DNA of 64,000 bases from Lethocerus indicus. Its lineage: Eukaryota; Arthropoda; Insecta; Hemiptera; Belostomatidae. Shown piece by piece: positions 1 through 13,409 of the stretch. The notes under the pieces were generated by a model. It was given only the letters and a program-made list of their open reading frames with translations. It was not told the origin of the DNA and did not search any database. The stretch lies in the NCBI GenBank assembly GCA_019843655.1, contig JACDQD010000011.1:5064604-5128603 (forward strand), given 5' to 3'. The position numbers and the translations under genes were made by a program. Position 1 is the first letter of the stretch; each line of letters begins with the position of its first letter.

Positions 1-107
1 AAATATTACCGACGAGTGTGTGGATTTGTGCTGAAGCGCGCTGTTCAGTAAAATGAAGCCAGAAAACAGGGATAAAAGGATTAACGAGGACTGTGGGGGC
101 GAGACCG

Positions 108-129
108 GTGTGTGTGTGTGTGTGTGTGC
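108..129. repeat. (GT)n microsatellite
   Basis: Nearly pure GT dinucleotide run of about 22 bp. Confidence 0.95.
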
Positions 130-325
130 GTGGTGAAAAACAGGTGGATTAGTTAGTATCGATGCCGAAGGGAGAAGTGGTCGAAAATTACAAGATGGCA
201 GGGAATCAACTGGTGTCCGTTTAACGGGCCACTCGACTGCGCCGATCGGGAAGCGGGGGAATATGGGGGGGGCCCACCGAGAAATGGGCCAAGGACTGGG
301 GCCGCGGCAGAAGTGGTGAGCGAGG

Positions 326-362
326 AAGAGAGAGAGAGAGAGAGAGGGAGGGAGGGAGGGAG
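326..362. repeat. (AG)n then (GGGA)n purine tract
   Basis: About ten AG units followed by GGGAGGGAGGGA. The pyrimidine complement opens the Ser/Leu/Pro-rich frames on the other strand, which are not genes. Confidence 0.95.
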
Positions 363-770
363 CGAGGGTGGGAAGGAGGTGAGCGGGAGAGCGATAGCGA
401 GAGGAGAGACGTCAATTTTCCGCCACTTGAGTCTCGAGCGCAACCCACCCCCTTCCGCGGGTAAATATTCGCCCCCGACCCCCCATTACCATCTGCCGAC
501 CCGCGATTTCGTTAATTCGTCCTGGCGTTAAATTTCCTCCGCCGGAATATTTCACCCCCCCTCGCGCGCAATTTGTCCCCTCGCTGAATCCGAGAGCGAA
601 CGTTCGAGGAATACTTTCTATAATTTCGGTACAATATCTTTCTGCGCCCTCAAAAAAAAAGAAATATCCCCATAAAGTGAGAAATTTTGAATATATAATA
701 ACAGAGGAGAAACCCGCATTCCCCTTTTTATATTTATTCGCATGTTAAATTTTTGTTTACTTCTTTTTCA

Positions 771-1064
771 GTACACGAACTGTGGGGTACGGCCAAACCG
801 ACAAATATCCACAAAATCCAAACCTTACAGCCGAAAATATTAAGGACAATAACCGATGCGCCAGACTATGTCTCCAACCGCACCCTACACACAGATCTTG
901 AAGTCCAGTTTGTCCGAGGCCTTGCCGTACAAAGGATAGAACAAATTCCACTCACGACTCAACCATCACCCTAATCCACTAGTCCAAACCCTACTGTACT
1001 AATCCTTACGAAAAGGAAGTGGCCGCGAACTAAATGTTTAAAAAAAATGTAATAAATAAAAAAA
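771..1064 (+). pseudogene. Jockey-type LINE, 3' end of reverse-transcriptase ORF2 (5'-truncated, frameshifted)
   Basis: Translation from about 773 gives ELWGTAKPTNIHKIQ, then KILRTITDAP and YVSNRTLHTDL. This is the conserved segment just after the reverse-transcriptase domain of Jockey-clade non-LTR retrotransposons (family pattern LWG...N...IQ..Q.K.LR.IT.AP.YV.N..LH.DL). The usual Trp in APWYV is Asp here. After about 940 the homology moves to another frame (SRLNHHPNPLV, the terminal HPNPL motif), so there is at least one frameshift. A short 3'UTR ends in an A-run (1058-1064). Everything upstream is missing, as expected of a 5'-truncated insertion. It cannot encode an enzyme. Confidence 0.8.
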
Positions 1065-2397
1065 GGGGGAAATCCTCCATAGCTGTCAATTGTAATGTTG
1101 TGTTGTCCATTAGAATCTTCAGTATTCTTCTATGACCCGGTTCTTTAACCTTAAATTCCGAGCTAATTTACTCTTCTTCGCCGCGGGCTCATTCTTGTGG
1201 CCGGTTCCTCCCCGCTGAGAATCTTGTCCAGGCGGACTTCGCTCTGTGTTTGTGATTAAATCCTGGATAAGTTGAGGAGCGTATCTGAATCTGGAGCGGG
1301 GTGACGGGTGGAGGAGCCGTCAAATGGCCGTGCGGTACAGTGGCGTGGGACAGAGGCGCGCGCTTTGTTGGGAGGCGCGGTGCACAATTGGCCGGCTGTT
1401 AAACAATAACCGAGTTGAGCGCGCCAGATTAAAACGGTCCTCTCTCCTCTTAAATTCTCAATTGGGTGCCTCACCAGACAACTTCCCATTCGAATTAGCC
1501 CCGTGCTTCCGGTCTCCGCACTAACCGGAGCTTCCGCCTCAAAAGCTGAGCCCGATGACGCCGACGAAATGTCCGAGAAGGCGGTAATCGCCGAATAATA
1601 TCGTACCCGCGTGACACGTTCGACGATAGCGGATTATGCAGTTTTAAATATTAATTATTCGCCCGGTGGAACAGTATTTTATTCAAAAGTGTTTTCATGT
1701 CATTGAGAAGAAAAAAGTAAAACAGATTTCAAGAATACGTTCTAAATTCTCCAAGGGGGATGTCTTAGTTCCAGTCAGGCAGTATCGCTAATACACTGAA
1801 GGAATTCTAGCCGACACAATTCTACAGCTTCAGATGTACAGACTATTCGTAATAAATATAAGAAACAATTAATAATGTTTTCTGAAGGTCGAGGGACCTT
1901 GTGATGTCCACCGGCGTTATATTAATACGCGAGGCCCTATTCTCAGATTGGGTAAGGACACGTTTTCGTTTCCTTCGGGCGAGGCGTTTCGCATGGCCCG
2001 GGCGGGGGGAGCGGCGTTAAAAATACACACGGTCTGGAGGCCACCAGTCTGGGGGCCCCCGAAACTTCCCCACCAGCACCCCCCCCCCTCAGACGATCCG
2101 AATATTAACCCGTCCTATATTTATGCGCCGCGGCGCACAGCTTTCAACCCGCTTGACGGATTATACCGAAGGCCGTACGGCGGTTTTAGTGTGATTTATG
2201 CTCAACAGACAATCGAGAATGTATCGGGATAATCGGGATTAAGACAGTAATTTAAAAATCGATCACTCCAACATAGGCAAAAAAATATTCCATTGCGATT
2301 CTAAGTTGGATTTATTCTAGACCATAATCGCGTTGTTGAGATTTAAGGCCGTCTCTATCAATACTAGTGCTGGAGATTCCCTGGAAAAATGGAAATT

Positions 2398-2419
2398 CTG
2401 ACGTTAACGTTAACGTCAG
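2398..2419. repeat. Perfect 22-bp palindrome with CRE-like half-sites
   Basis: CTGACGTTAAC is followed immediately by its reverse complement GTTAACGTCAG. It contains two GTTAAC words and TGACGT/ACGTCA bZIP half-sites. It could be a transcription-factor dimer site or a chance palindrome. Confidence 0.9.
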
Positions 2420-5400
2420 CCCTATGGTTAAAGGAACTGACTTCACTTCAATTAAAAAATTTATAAATATTAAATTCAACAGTTGATAGATATGAAAATA
2501 CTGAAAATGTGCATTTGAATGTTGGCAATAAACTTATTTCTTGATATTATCGAAATATATTGACTCAACTGGCCGATAGGTAATTAGAACTTATGTTAAA
2601 CTTCACTAGTTTTCTCGGTCTAATGCTAGACCAGTAGGGTTTCTTGTCATGTACAGAAGCAGCGCAGGATGGATAGGCATCTGTCATTCATTCAGCAAAC
2701 AGGTATTTGATCGTGTGCTTGAGCAAGTAGAATATTGACGAGGATTAAATGCACTGTCGGCTGGGCTGTCAGTTCCATTTCAGTTATGACAGGGTGAAGT
2801 TTTATTTTTGAAGGGGGGCAAACGGACAGCGTTTCAGCGGCTGAACCTCCGCAGTCCCGATATTCTGGACCCGGCTGAGTCAGAGCTCTCTTTCTCCACA
2901 TCCCGGTCAGTCGTAAAAATTTACTAATTGGCCGGGGACGCATTCCGTCATGCCCCCTGTGTTCTAAACGCGCCGTATCCTCTCGTTCATTCAACCCATT
3001 AAGCCAGAGTACATTCCACAATATGGAAGTCAAGTACTATATTTATAAAGTGAAATAATTCGCCGGGAAAGTTGAAAAACAGAATAGAACCGGTCAGTGG
3101 AGGCAAAACCTGGACCCGTTTCGAGATGAAGGATTAATTATCTAAACGTACAATAAAATGTCTGATTTTAGATAAATAATTCAGTTCGTTGAATTTGAAA
3201 ATACTGTCTAGTGCAACCAATTTTCAGTGTCCTCCTATAAACAGATCATAATTAACATCCGAATTATGAAAAGATTATTAAAAAAAATGCTCAGCCGTGC
3301 ATTTCAAATTTCAGGTTTGAGACAGTCCTACATAGACAGCTTTAGTAGATAACTAGCTTTTATTCATAACCATATAGTTCCCGAACGTAGGCACAAAACA
3401 TGCCGACGTCTTGTACGCGCAAATTAAAAAAAAACATTAAAACGCCCAGTCGTTCCCGCAACACACTTATTTCCGGTTTATTGTTCATTTGCAATTACCA
3501 TAATGTTTTAAACTCTCCTTGTACCGGTATCTATACAATGAATAATTCATGCGTCCAGAGTTTCACGGCCTCCTAATTTATGTTAACAATTTTTTTCTTA
3601 TCGCCAGACACTGGTCTAACTGTTGGTATTCGCCAACCGAATTCAGCGGTTTGAGGTTGCTGAATTCAGATATTACTTGTTTTTCTTGTTGTTCTATTGC
3701 TGTTTTTTTCGCTCGCACTTTCGCACGTTTCGCTAAAACTTATGGGCGAAATTTTTTGTTTCTGATGTTTATTAGATTCTGATGTTCATCCCCTTGGCGT
3801 TACTACGGTGTATACACGGGAGTGAGTGGGTCAATGTCATTTTTCGCATTCTGAATGGCCGGTTGATGATTTAAAACGAATACGGATATAAAAATTACAG
3901 GATTATCTCTACGCCTTGAATCCCACGGTCCACCACCCCTGCCGATCCACGTTTAGGCGGCTGAAAAAATAGGGCTCGGTAATTTACTATTGGCCGGGGT
4001 TGGTGAAGCCCATTGTGGCCGGTTGGTACAATGCACCGCTCCGGGAACCGGTTGGGACGCCGGTCGCATTCATATGAAAACTAAGAGACTGATAAGAATC
4101 CTATCGATCGATCGGGGTGGCGGCTTTCGGCTCGCCCGATACAAGAACATCTGTCCGGTTTTTACCATCGATCCGTTCCAACCTTCCACACCCCGTCCCA
4201 CCATACTCAAACTGCCATAACGCAATTAGGCGGCAAATTAAATCTTCAATATCGAAGCGTTCCTGTCACAACATCGAAGCTCTTTCCATCAGGGGGCGAA
4301 GAGACGCCACATCGCACAGGCCTTGCAGTCTAACCTAATCACCGACTTGATGACTCTTATTTTATAATCAACATATATCTTGAAACTATACTGTTTATGG
4401 AGTATCAAGTTTCAGTCTGCTGAAAGTGGCGTTGGCTGAACAATCTGCATGAAGACCGATTGAAAATTTCATTCGAATTAACATTATTTTCAAAAAAACG
4501 TTGCGCTAAATGGCGCGAAAATAAAATTAACATTTGCGTGAATATTTTATTCTTTGTCCGCTTAATTTGAAAAGCCACACGAATGCCCTCAAAGGGTTCA
4601 GCGGTTTGCCGCACCCCCTCGGTCGGGGGAAAGGAAATGAAGACGACTCCGAGTAACGCTGGGATAAGAGGTACTAACCGGAATGCTACTGGCAAGAGTA
4701 AACCTGGATAGACGAAAGCGGTTAAAGGGAGATTAATTTTCCCGGGGAGTTTTTCCAAAAATGTATTCAGATTTATTTATGATGTTATTAATAAATTGGA
4801 GTATAAACATTGGGGCCTATCGGTTAGGGCCTGCTGTTAATTGGTTGGCCGAATGCGACAGGGAGGCCCTACCCCAAATTCCAGATAGGGGCCCGGGAGC
4901 CGACAACCGGTTTATTGAATTTTATATCGAATAAATTTTACGGAATTTAATAACTTAAAAATCGATCGCTATCGTCGCCCAATCATTGTTTGGACGCCCT
5001 TTAAAAGGTCCCCCGGCTATTATATCAAACCACGGAAAATATACATTGGGTTTCCCCCACACAAAAATTGCTGTTCAAGATGCTTTCCTACATAAAGCTG
5101 AATATTACGGAGATTTCTACGATGCCGTTTTTTCATTTAAAGTAAACTAAAATGTACAAGCTATAATTAAGGTAAAAAAATTATAGTTCATAAAAGCTGT
5201 AGTCTATAGACCGATTTGAGTGAAGCATATTAATTAAAGAAATACTGGAACAACACTAGATATTATCTTGAAGAGTACGTAATGTGCCGAATTCACAATT
5301 GTGTACCTTGTACTTTTTTTTTAAATTTATCGTGTGCTATGAGAATATGATATGTTTTAACATAAATCAGATAAAAATCAGATAAGCCCCGGCCCTGTCG

Positions 5401-6525
5401 CGCGCTGAAGTCAAACGTCAAACGAGCAGTAGTCGATTTTCAAACAATAAAAAATATAGTCCTACCTCTAATTCGTTGAATTTTCATTTTATGAGCATCA
5501 TAAACTTGATTTGTTTCCCTTACCTGAAATAAAAGTACATTGTGTTAGCAAAGAACAATGATAAATGCCAAACAAATAAGATTAGAACAGCACTTGGTTA
5601 TTTAAGTTATTTAACATTGATTAATGTGGTTAATCAATTTGAGAAAAGTTTAGCAAATGGTGTCGACAAAAAACCCCCCTCCGATAATAGATCGTGGTCT
5701 ATTTTTACGTTTGTCGAACCCACTACATTTACTCTTTTTTTCCTCCATCATAGGCCACATCCGCAGGAACGGAAATAATAATTAAGAACACGTGGCATTC
5801 AGGTACAGGCCTAGACTGATGCCCTAGGGGGGGATTACGAATGTCAGCCCCTGGGGTGTGCGGCTGAGAGGTCCCGAATGTCGTTAAGAGGAGGAGGGAG
5901 AGAAGGGATGCAAGCGATGCACAAGAAGATCGATTAGATGCAGACACGAACTGGGTAAGTTATATTGAGCGTATATGGGGTAGTATTTTAGTTCTAAACT
6001 ATGTTAATGTGTTTAAGCTATCTTTGCGCATAGCTTTCAAGGATACAAAATACGGCCATAAATATTTTCATAAAATTTTAATTAGAATCTTAGGTCACAC
6101 TTCTTAAAATCCCATCTACATTAATAAATATTAACGTAGACGTGTCAATTTGAATTATTCTCTGTCAATATAACTGGGATTTAAATCCGAAATGAAGACC
6201 GTCTGTCAAAAAGAATTTTGCGTTTTCTTCAAATCCCGAATGCAATTTCGTAACCAAACTTCACGAAGCGATCAGAAATTTAAACCTGGATATTGCATTT
6301 AGTAGTCTGGTCTTAGAAAAGTTTGATTAATTACTTGCTGCAGGCATATAATTATTACATCTCAAAAGCATCAAACTCACCATTAGTTTCAAGAGTCAAG
6401 GAGAAATGTAATAATTTTTAACATTTTATATTCTTTTCAGGCTTAACCTCAAGAACCGGATGAAAACGTACACTTTGTTTCGCGATTCCCTGGAAAGTTA
6501 TAACCTCTGAAAGGCACATAGGCCA

Positions 6526-6585
6526 GCGAAAGAGAAAGAGCATGAGGGAGAGAGAGAAAGAGAGCGATTGGAGGGAGGGAGGGGA
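6526..6585. repeat. Purine-rich GA tract
   Basis: Imperfect GAAAGAG/GAGAGAG and GGAGGGAGGG repeats. Purine bias continues to about 6650. Confidence 0.85.
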
Positions 6586-8510
6586 GATATTGTGAAAATA
6601 AAGGCTAGAAAGAGAAGGGAGGCCACGGAAGACTTAGAAGGGCGGAAGTGGTGATCTGTAGGTCTTCCGGTTGATTTGATCCACAGTATCCCCTTACTGC
6701 CTTACCTTACCACCCAATATTCGCTATACGGGCCCCTGTGTAGCTTTCCCTTCATCGAAACCGGAGAAAAATTTCTCCCCTCCGTGACGCCTAATATATT
6801 TCTTCTCCCTCCTGAAGAAAGCGCCGCTATGGATTTACACGCTCTTCGGGCGGCAACATAATATCTCAATCCCGTCTGTCATCCTGTCCGCTTCGGTCTA
6901 ATACTTGGCTTTGAAGATGAGGAGCTTTCACCTTCATTAGATGTTTCAATTCATCAGAGTAATAGAAACAATACTAGTTCCTAACGATACTTTAGCCCTT
7001 GTTTTAATTAATTACAAATTCATTAATTATTGAAACCGTAAAATAACATTACATTGCCCCGACAATTTTTAAACTCGAGTCCGATCATATTTAAGGAAGT
7101 ATTTAAATTATAAATATACTAAATAAACAAGAATCTAAAGTAAATACTCAACGGTTGTATGCTGAAGCCACTAATAAATAGAAATAAGTAAGAGAATTGC
7201 CAGTCCCTGAAAAATCAGACCTTCAGTAGCCAATACAAAAGTTCGGACAATTTAAAGGACGGGTTGTTGTTGCTTTAACATTTAAATATTTACAATTCCA
7301 TGAGAGGAACTCTGTCGCTTTCGTAACACGGTAGTTGGACGTACCGAGAATTTCAAACGAGCAAAGTTTTCAGAATGAATTAAATGACTGTGTAGCAACT
7401 AGAGAGTATCGACAAAACACGTAACGGGGCCGCAACGAGGATGGAGGCATTAAACGAGCGCCGAGAGACACCTATTTAGATTATCAAAGCGGCTTTATTT
7501 TCAATTCGCGCCAAATGAATTCCCGGCCTTGGCCGCGGCACATCCCTTTTTTCTTTTATTTTTGAAAATAAATTCCTAAATGTTAATTGGACGGAAAAAG
7601 GTCCTCCATTCATAAAAAAAAAAATAAACCGAAAGTTTATTCCGGAGTTTCGGATTTCAGAGCTCCATTCAGAGGGAGTTTCCATTCATGTCGAGTAGCG
7701 ATTGTTCGGTGAACTAAGTGAAATACTTAACTACTGTTGGCTGTCCTCCATTGATACGAATTATGCTTTCATAATGCTGTTACTTTAATAACACACATAA
7801 AGAGCGATTCATAAAATAGTTTTCAGAATCTAAATGACTTATTCTACGATGCGAGCAATTATATATTGTCCCCTAGGGGGTTCGGGACCTTCAGAGATTT
7901 ATTAAAGCTACCTCGAAAAACAACTTTATCTCAAACTTTTGATATTATAATTGGTATTTGAAAAACGACTATAAAATTTAAATAGAATATACAAAACAGC
8001 GCATACAATAAAGATGCATCAATAATATAAACATATATTTAATTTTTAAATTAGACATACTATACAGTTTCAAGAATAATAAAATTCAAGAATGATCCCG
8101 TTTGTACATTAACAAAATTTAGTACCTTTATATAAACTAGGACAAAAAGCGCTTATACTTGAAAATAAGATAGATGTTCAATTATTATTTAAGAAGCTCG
8201 TTTGATTCGATCTACAGCCCTAATTGAACAAGAGAATTCAATTGAAGCGTTTATTCGTCCGTAGCTTTACCATTTAATACGGAGGCAAGGCAATTGCCTT
8301 CGGCGGCCGCCACGAAAGTAGTGGATGAGGGCAGCCCATTCAGGAAAAAAGAAAAAGTCAGAATGAAGAAATTAAAGTATATGCCCTGCGCCACTTCAGC
8401 CAACGGAATCCGCTTCATTCAGAAGGCCGGTGGGGAGGTAAAAAAAAAACGATACCCTTTTTAAGGAGGGAAAAAATGAAAAAAGAAAAGATTGGGATAT
8501 AGACCCCCTC

Positions 8511-8512
<2 letters not shown>

Positions 8513-8556
<44 letters not shown>

Positions 8557-8573
8557 GGAGGGCGGGAGAGAGG
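8513..8573. repeat. (GA)n microsatellite
   Basis: About 37 bp of pure GA (8513-8549), then degenerate GAGAGGGAG. It creates the Ser/Leu-rich minus-strand frames, which are not genes. Confidence 0.95.
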
Positions 8574-9752
8574 TTAAACGCCGTTTCAACGGGAGAAATG
8601 GGGTCAAGAATGACGGCGGGAGGGAGGGAGGGGGGTTGCTGCGATGAGTCCTTGAACCCTGCTGGCCCCGGAATGATGAAAGGGGACCGCAAAAGAGGTT
8701 TTTTCGGAAAGGGGAATCTGGAGTTGTGCCTCCGGATTTTCGCTGGTTGTCTAACATAAAATTATAGAAATTAATGCCGGAACTGAATTATGAACTACAC
8801 GAACGCTCGAATATCGTACCAGCAGGAGTTGCCATGACAGTTGTGAATGAAAATCATGAGTATTCTACATTCAATAGAATGGATTCAATTGATTCACAAG
8901 TAGTGCCTAAAAATCGGGAATAATGGTAGGTAATTCAGTAGTTTTTCAGCTTTGAAATTTGAAGTAACTTAGTCTGCAAGTGGACCGCGGAGGAAGGCTT
9001 GAAGTCTGTAATGGGGTTGAGCCTACTTTTCAAAATAGCACCGACTACTAATTATCACCGAATTTTGAATATATTTTCGTAGACCGAAGTCCCGGAATAA
9101 ACCGACGAAGTCAGTGACCCTACAAGCATCCAATCCGAAGGGCTCCTGTGCCCCGGACCGTGAGACGCCTCCCTGCTGGCGCAATTCACCGTCGGCGGAG
9201 AAGACGGGTGCCGACTTTGAAGAGAAATGGGCTAGAGACAATTAGGGAGCGATCGGAGCGGCGAAATGGCGGTCTAATGGCGAGCCGAGGAGTAGGGGGC
9301 CAATGGGGGCCCAGTACGCCCCTAATTAGATTCACCAGCCTGCGAGGCCCGCGCCGCCGGCTCGCTAGCCGCTATTTCCCCCGGAAGTCCCGCGCCACCG
9401 CCGGAGGCTTTCCGCTATCTAATTTTTATTCCTTTTTTTTTTTATTTTTGCTTTTGCGTTTCGCCCAGATAGAACGTTTCCTCGACACGACTGGACGCAC
9501 CGGCCGCCCCTACTATCTAACGCGTTTCGAGTTAATGCGTATCTTGAATGGGTGTCTGGAAAAATACTACGCCGTATGTTCGATCCAACTTCTTCCTTTG
9601 TACAGTCACTGAGCACATTAATTTATGCGAATCAATCTCTTCGATTTAATTCTTGTGTCGGATGTAGCGATTTGTAGGATAAAGAGTATCAAGAAATGTT
9701 TATGTACCGAGTTTAATATACCTGTTTTGTGGTTTGCGAGGGGTTGGAATAC

Positions 9753-9792
9753 CGTGGTGTTTCTGTCAGCGAGAGGAGACAGAAACACCACG
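9753..9792. repeat. Perfect 15-bp inverted repeat with 10-nt loop
   Basis: CGTGGTGTTTCTGTC (9753-9767) is complementary to GACAGAAACACCACG (9778-9792) around the loop AGCGAGAGGA. It directly follows the dispersed motif GCGAGGGGTTGGAATAC (9736-9752), so it probably belongs to a foldback-type repeat rather than a host RNA gene. Confidence 0.9.
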
Positions 9793-10806
9793 AACCTACG
9801 GTTTACGTACCGAGCTAAACCACTATTCGACCCGGCTGCCATTACCGGAAAGCATCGGCCCAACGAGTCACTAGAGAAACGGGCCAGACTCCACGCGACG
9901 GGCTACGAGGAAGAAAAAAATCCTAGGTCCGCCGAAACATATTGAGACTCTCGAGAGCGCAGTGAACATCTTGAAAACTCGTTAACATTTTCACGGATGC
10001 GTGAGAAAAAAAAATTTGAAGCAAAAAACAGAATCTCTACAAAAAATCGGACGGCGGGCCAGCTGCGCCTGGCCTATGTTTTGAACTGAAACCGCTCCCG
10101 GTACATTTCCGAGCCGAAAGAGCCAATTTCGACCGTCCCTCGGCCGACCCCCCGATTTAAATTCGGTCCTATAAAACTATTCAGCACCGAGGCTGAGGGA
10201 AAAAAACCCTCGGGCCGACATATCGCATTCGCGTTAGTTTCACCCTTTTATTTTTTTTTTATTAAGGTTCTGTGACATTTTTTATATTGCCGTGTGTCTG
10301 CGAGCGCTGAAGATATACGGCGTCGCGGTTCCCGACTTAGCAATTCGGCCTGTTAACTGTCTCGTAAAATGGATGTCCTTGCGACGATTTTCACACGGGT
10401 GCACATGCGAACACGCTGGATTATTTTTAATGTACTGGATGCTCTGTACAAAAAGAGAAACGTGTTTTTCGAAAAGAAACGGGACGAAAACGATGATTAA
10501 TATTTCACACTTGCCCAAAGATATGCAAACGTTATATTATGGTAAAACAATTTGTGGTCGGTCGTTCCTGCGATCGAAACCCAACGAAAGTTCCTTTTTT
10601 CCTGAATTTTTTAATGTCTGATTAAATCGTGCAATATTATGAAGAAACGGTAAAATCTCTGGCAGTTTAAGTTACGAAATATTGGGAAGCAAATTTGAAT
10701 TTTACCGCAGAAATTGCCGCTTTTAAAGAGTTAAAGTACCGGGGATATTAGTAGTGAAAAAAGGGGGAACGGTGATCGTTAACTGAGAAGGGGGTTGGTG
10801 GTAGTA

Positions 10807-10816
10807 GGGGGGGGGG
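10807..10816. repeat. G10 homopolymer
   Basis: Ten consecutive G at the start of a pyrimidine-rich tract; a likely place for length polymorphism or sequencing error. Confidence 0.85.
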
Positions 10817-10818
10817 AT

Positions 10819-11060
10819 GGGTCTCTTTCTCACCCTCATTCTCCCACTCTCTCAAACTCCCTCTATCCGTCTATTTCCCTCTTTCTCTAGAACCGACTAG
10901 AGAAGAATTGATTGGTGGCGGAGGCACGCGCCCATCCTGCCCCCCTCTTCTCTTTTCTTCCCTCTCGTTCTCTTTTTTCCCTCCGGTCCGGGAGTTCGTC
11001 CGCTATCTCCCTCTTCCTCTTCCTCTCGCCGGAGCTCAATCACCCTCCCCCTCTGCCACC
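10819..11060. repeat. Pyrimidine-rich low-complexity tract
   Basis: Two CT-rich segments (10819-10890 and 10938-11060), interrupted by a short mixed stretch. Confidence 0.85.
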
Positions 11061-13042
11061 CCTTTTTAAGACCCCGTTTCATTTCGCGGGGATCCCCCGC
11101 GAAGAAGACTTACGGCACGCGCTCCGGAATGGTGCTGGAGGAGGGGGGTATGGCGGTCGGGAATGGCATATCGATTCGGACCCACCGCTGGAATTATTTC
11201 ATCCTTCCAAACCGCAAAGGTTATTTATTCAAAAGAACAAATTAATAATTCGGTCCGTCTTGGAAACATTTAATATTTAATTATGAAGCCCGTAGATGAA
11301 GTTTGCTGTGAAGCAGTGTAGTAACAGGGCTGGAAGATGGTGAACCAAACAAACGGGTGTGGACAATGATGAAATGTTTTTATGATGAATTTCTACACTT
11401 CCATTATTTTGAATTAACTTTTAATTTAATAAAAATTCAGTATTAGATTAATTACTACATTGAAATCAGTGATATATATCACGTAGCTTTTGGATAAATT
11501 CCAATATTGATTTTTCGATTTGTGACATCATAGGAGTTTTACCTTCACAGCTGAAATATTGAAACCACTATGCAATCGGTATAAAATGTTAGGACGCGAG
11601 CTTATAAACTAAATGCCGGAGCCGGCAGTGGTTTACAAACAGTTTTCTGCCAAAGTAATTGTTACATAGATATGACTAAACGCGAACAGACAGCAACTCA
11701 ACCTAGGTACGTGTCAGAGCAAATATAGTGTCTCCCACCGAAACAGTTAAATGTGCGGCGGAATGGAAACAAGTACACGAGAGCGACGTCCAAAAACGCG
11801 GCAGAATAAGAGCGCACAGTTCCCGAAATAACAACAAAAAACTGCGAGTGGAGGCGATTTGTCAAGTCGCTCACAACCGAGGTCGTTACCAAAGAGCAGC
11901 GGGGAGCGCCGTTTAATGGAAACGGTAAAAAAAAAAGAATTCGAACTAAACCGAAGAAAACGTTTCAACGAGGACAAATAACGTTAGCAGAACTGGCAGA
12001 TGTTCATGGTATCATATTAACATGGTGTTCTCACGTTCTGTTTGCTCACGACGCTTCTGCGGCATCGTAAAAGCACATACAATATATCTTCCGTGTTTTA
12101 TCAGTTGTTTCCGAATATATAATTAAAAAGACAATACAATGTACCCTTTACAAATTGAGCAATGTATATGTTCAAACGAAGGTTAGATGGATTTTTTTGC
12201 CGCACACATATATGCCTTTTACTGAATTTCCAATATCTACGTTTGCCGACCAATAGTCAGGGCATTGAAACATACGTCACAAAAGAGATGCTAGTCTTCG
12301 TACGAGTGCTGTCCAAACGCTGTTATCCGGCAACAACTTTCGAACCCCGTCCCATTGTCTATCGGATGGAGTCGATTCACGGGAATTTTTGAATAAAGTT
12401 CCGACGGTGTAAAAAAAAGTAGTTGAAAAAACACGCTTTGGGGAGAGTCGCGTGCGCCGCCAGATGGGGACAACAATAAAATATTTGCGGCGAAATGTAA
12501 AACTGGAGGGGGGGAGGGACATCTGCCGGGCGAGGCGGCTTCCGGAGTCCGAAAACAGAGGAATCACGGAAAAAATTCGAAACCGATTCGATAACGCGTC
12601 GACTCGAACAGAAGTTGGATGTTGACAAAATCGTTCTTTTATCGAGGAGAAGAGATCTAAGAACTTTAATTAACCAGCGGCAGTAAAAAAAGGTCAGAAT
12701 TTACAACACTGATATTGACAACGCCCGGGTTTAGCAGGGAAAAAACTAAAAAAGGGGGACGTAACGAGATTTTTGCAGGGGTTTTAGATGCAAGCACAAA
12801 GAAATAATAGGGGCACCTGCCCCGGGGATAAATGATGAGGTCGATCCCTGCACAAAACACCACCGAAAATCAATTTCACCAAACGGAAATTGGTATTATC
12901 TCCGTTTCGCTACCAGATTTTCGCCCTCATCACTGCATTGGAAAATAAGAAATTGCTGTTCCACAGAATTTATTTTTAATATTCAATTATATTTCGCGTA
13001 ATCAAAATAATTCTATTTCACGAAGAATTCGTCAGCACCGGC

Positions 13043-13067
13043 TTTATAGTTCTATAAGAACTATAAA
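13043..13067. repeat. 11-bp inverted repeat, 3-nt loop
   Basis: TTTATAGTTCT (13043-13053) and AGAACTATAAA (13057-13067) are perfect complements around ATA. No T-run follows and this is eukaryotic intronic DNA, so it is not called a terminator. Confidence 0.85.
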
Positions 13068-13362
13068 TCATTCAAATCTCTGTACACAGAATCTTATCGG
13101 TAAACCGGCTGTGTGTAAACCCCGCATTGGCCTTATCCCCCGCAACGAGTTACGTAAACTGCTGAACTATTACTGAAGTATGTTACGTTTTTCTCAAATT
13201 CAACGGAAATAATATTAGTTCTAATGGCTAGAAGTGTAGATTTCGAACCTTTTACCAGAGTTATATGAGCCAGATATCGCGGATGTTTCGGGCGCGCCAT
13301 CTGAGAAAACAGGATTGTTCTACAGTTCGGAACTGGGTCCGACCCGGGGTTCCTGTCTAACT

Positions 13363-13409
13363 CTAGACCGGTTTACGAAGCATATGGCGCAACGATGAAA
13401 CCGGTCTAG
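13363..13409. repeat. Foldback hairpin of the CTAGACCGGTTT family
   Basis: CTAGACCGGTTT (13363-13374) and AAACCGGTCTAG (13398-13409) form a perfect 12-bp stem around a 23-nt loop. The same core recurs at 36061, 37929, 55264, 59403 and 59528, so this is a compact copy of an interspersed family. Confidence 0.85.

Larger units (their letters stand above)
1..770. other. Non-coding DNA with GT and GA repeats
   Basis: No gene is seen. The block holds a GT tract (108-129), a GA/GGGA tract (326-362) and CpG-rich sequence from 200 to 600 (for example CCTCGCGCGCAATTTGTCCC). It then turns AT-rich before the LINE fragment. Confidence 0.6.
1065..8510. other. Non-coding DNA, mixed AT-rich and CpG-rich blocks
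   Basis: No gene is seen. CpG-rich blocks lie at about 1140-1620, 1970-2180, 2800-3010, 3940-4220 and 4590-5060, between AT-rich stretches. The block holds the 22-bp palindrome at 2398-2419 and a purine-rich stretch at 6526-6660. The ORFs here, up to 117 codons, have composition unlike protein. Confidence 0.6.

Noticed and set aside
9148..9612. 154-codon plus-strand ORF
   Set aside because: Arg-rich start then a Phe/Leu run encoded by a T-tract; no protein-like pattern.
13043..13067. Hairpin as a transcription terminator
   Set aside because: No T-run follows, and intrinsic terminators are not expected in this eukaryotic context.
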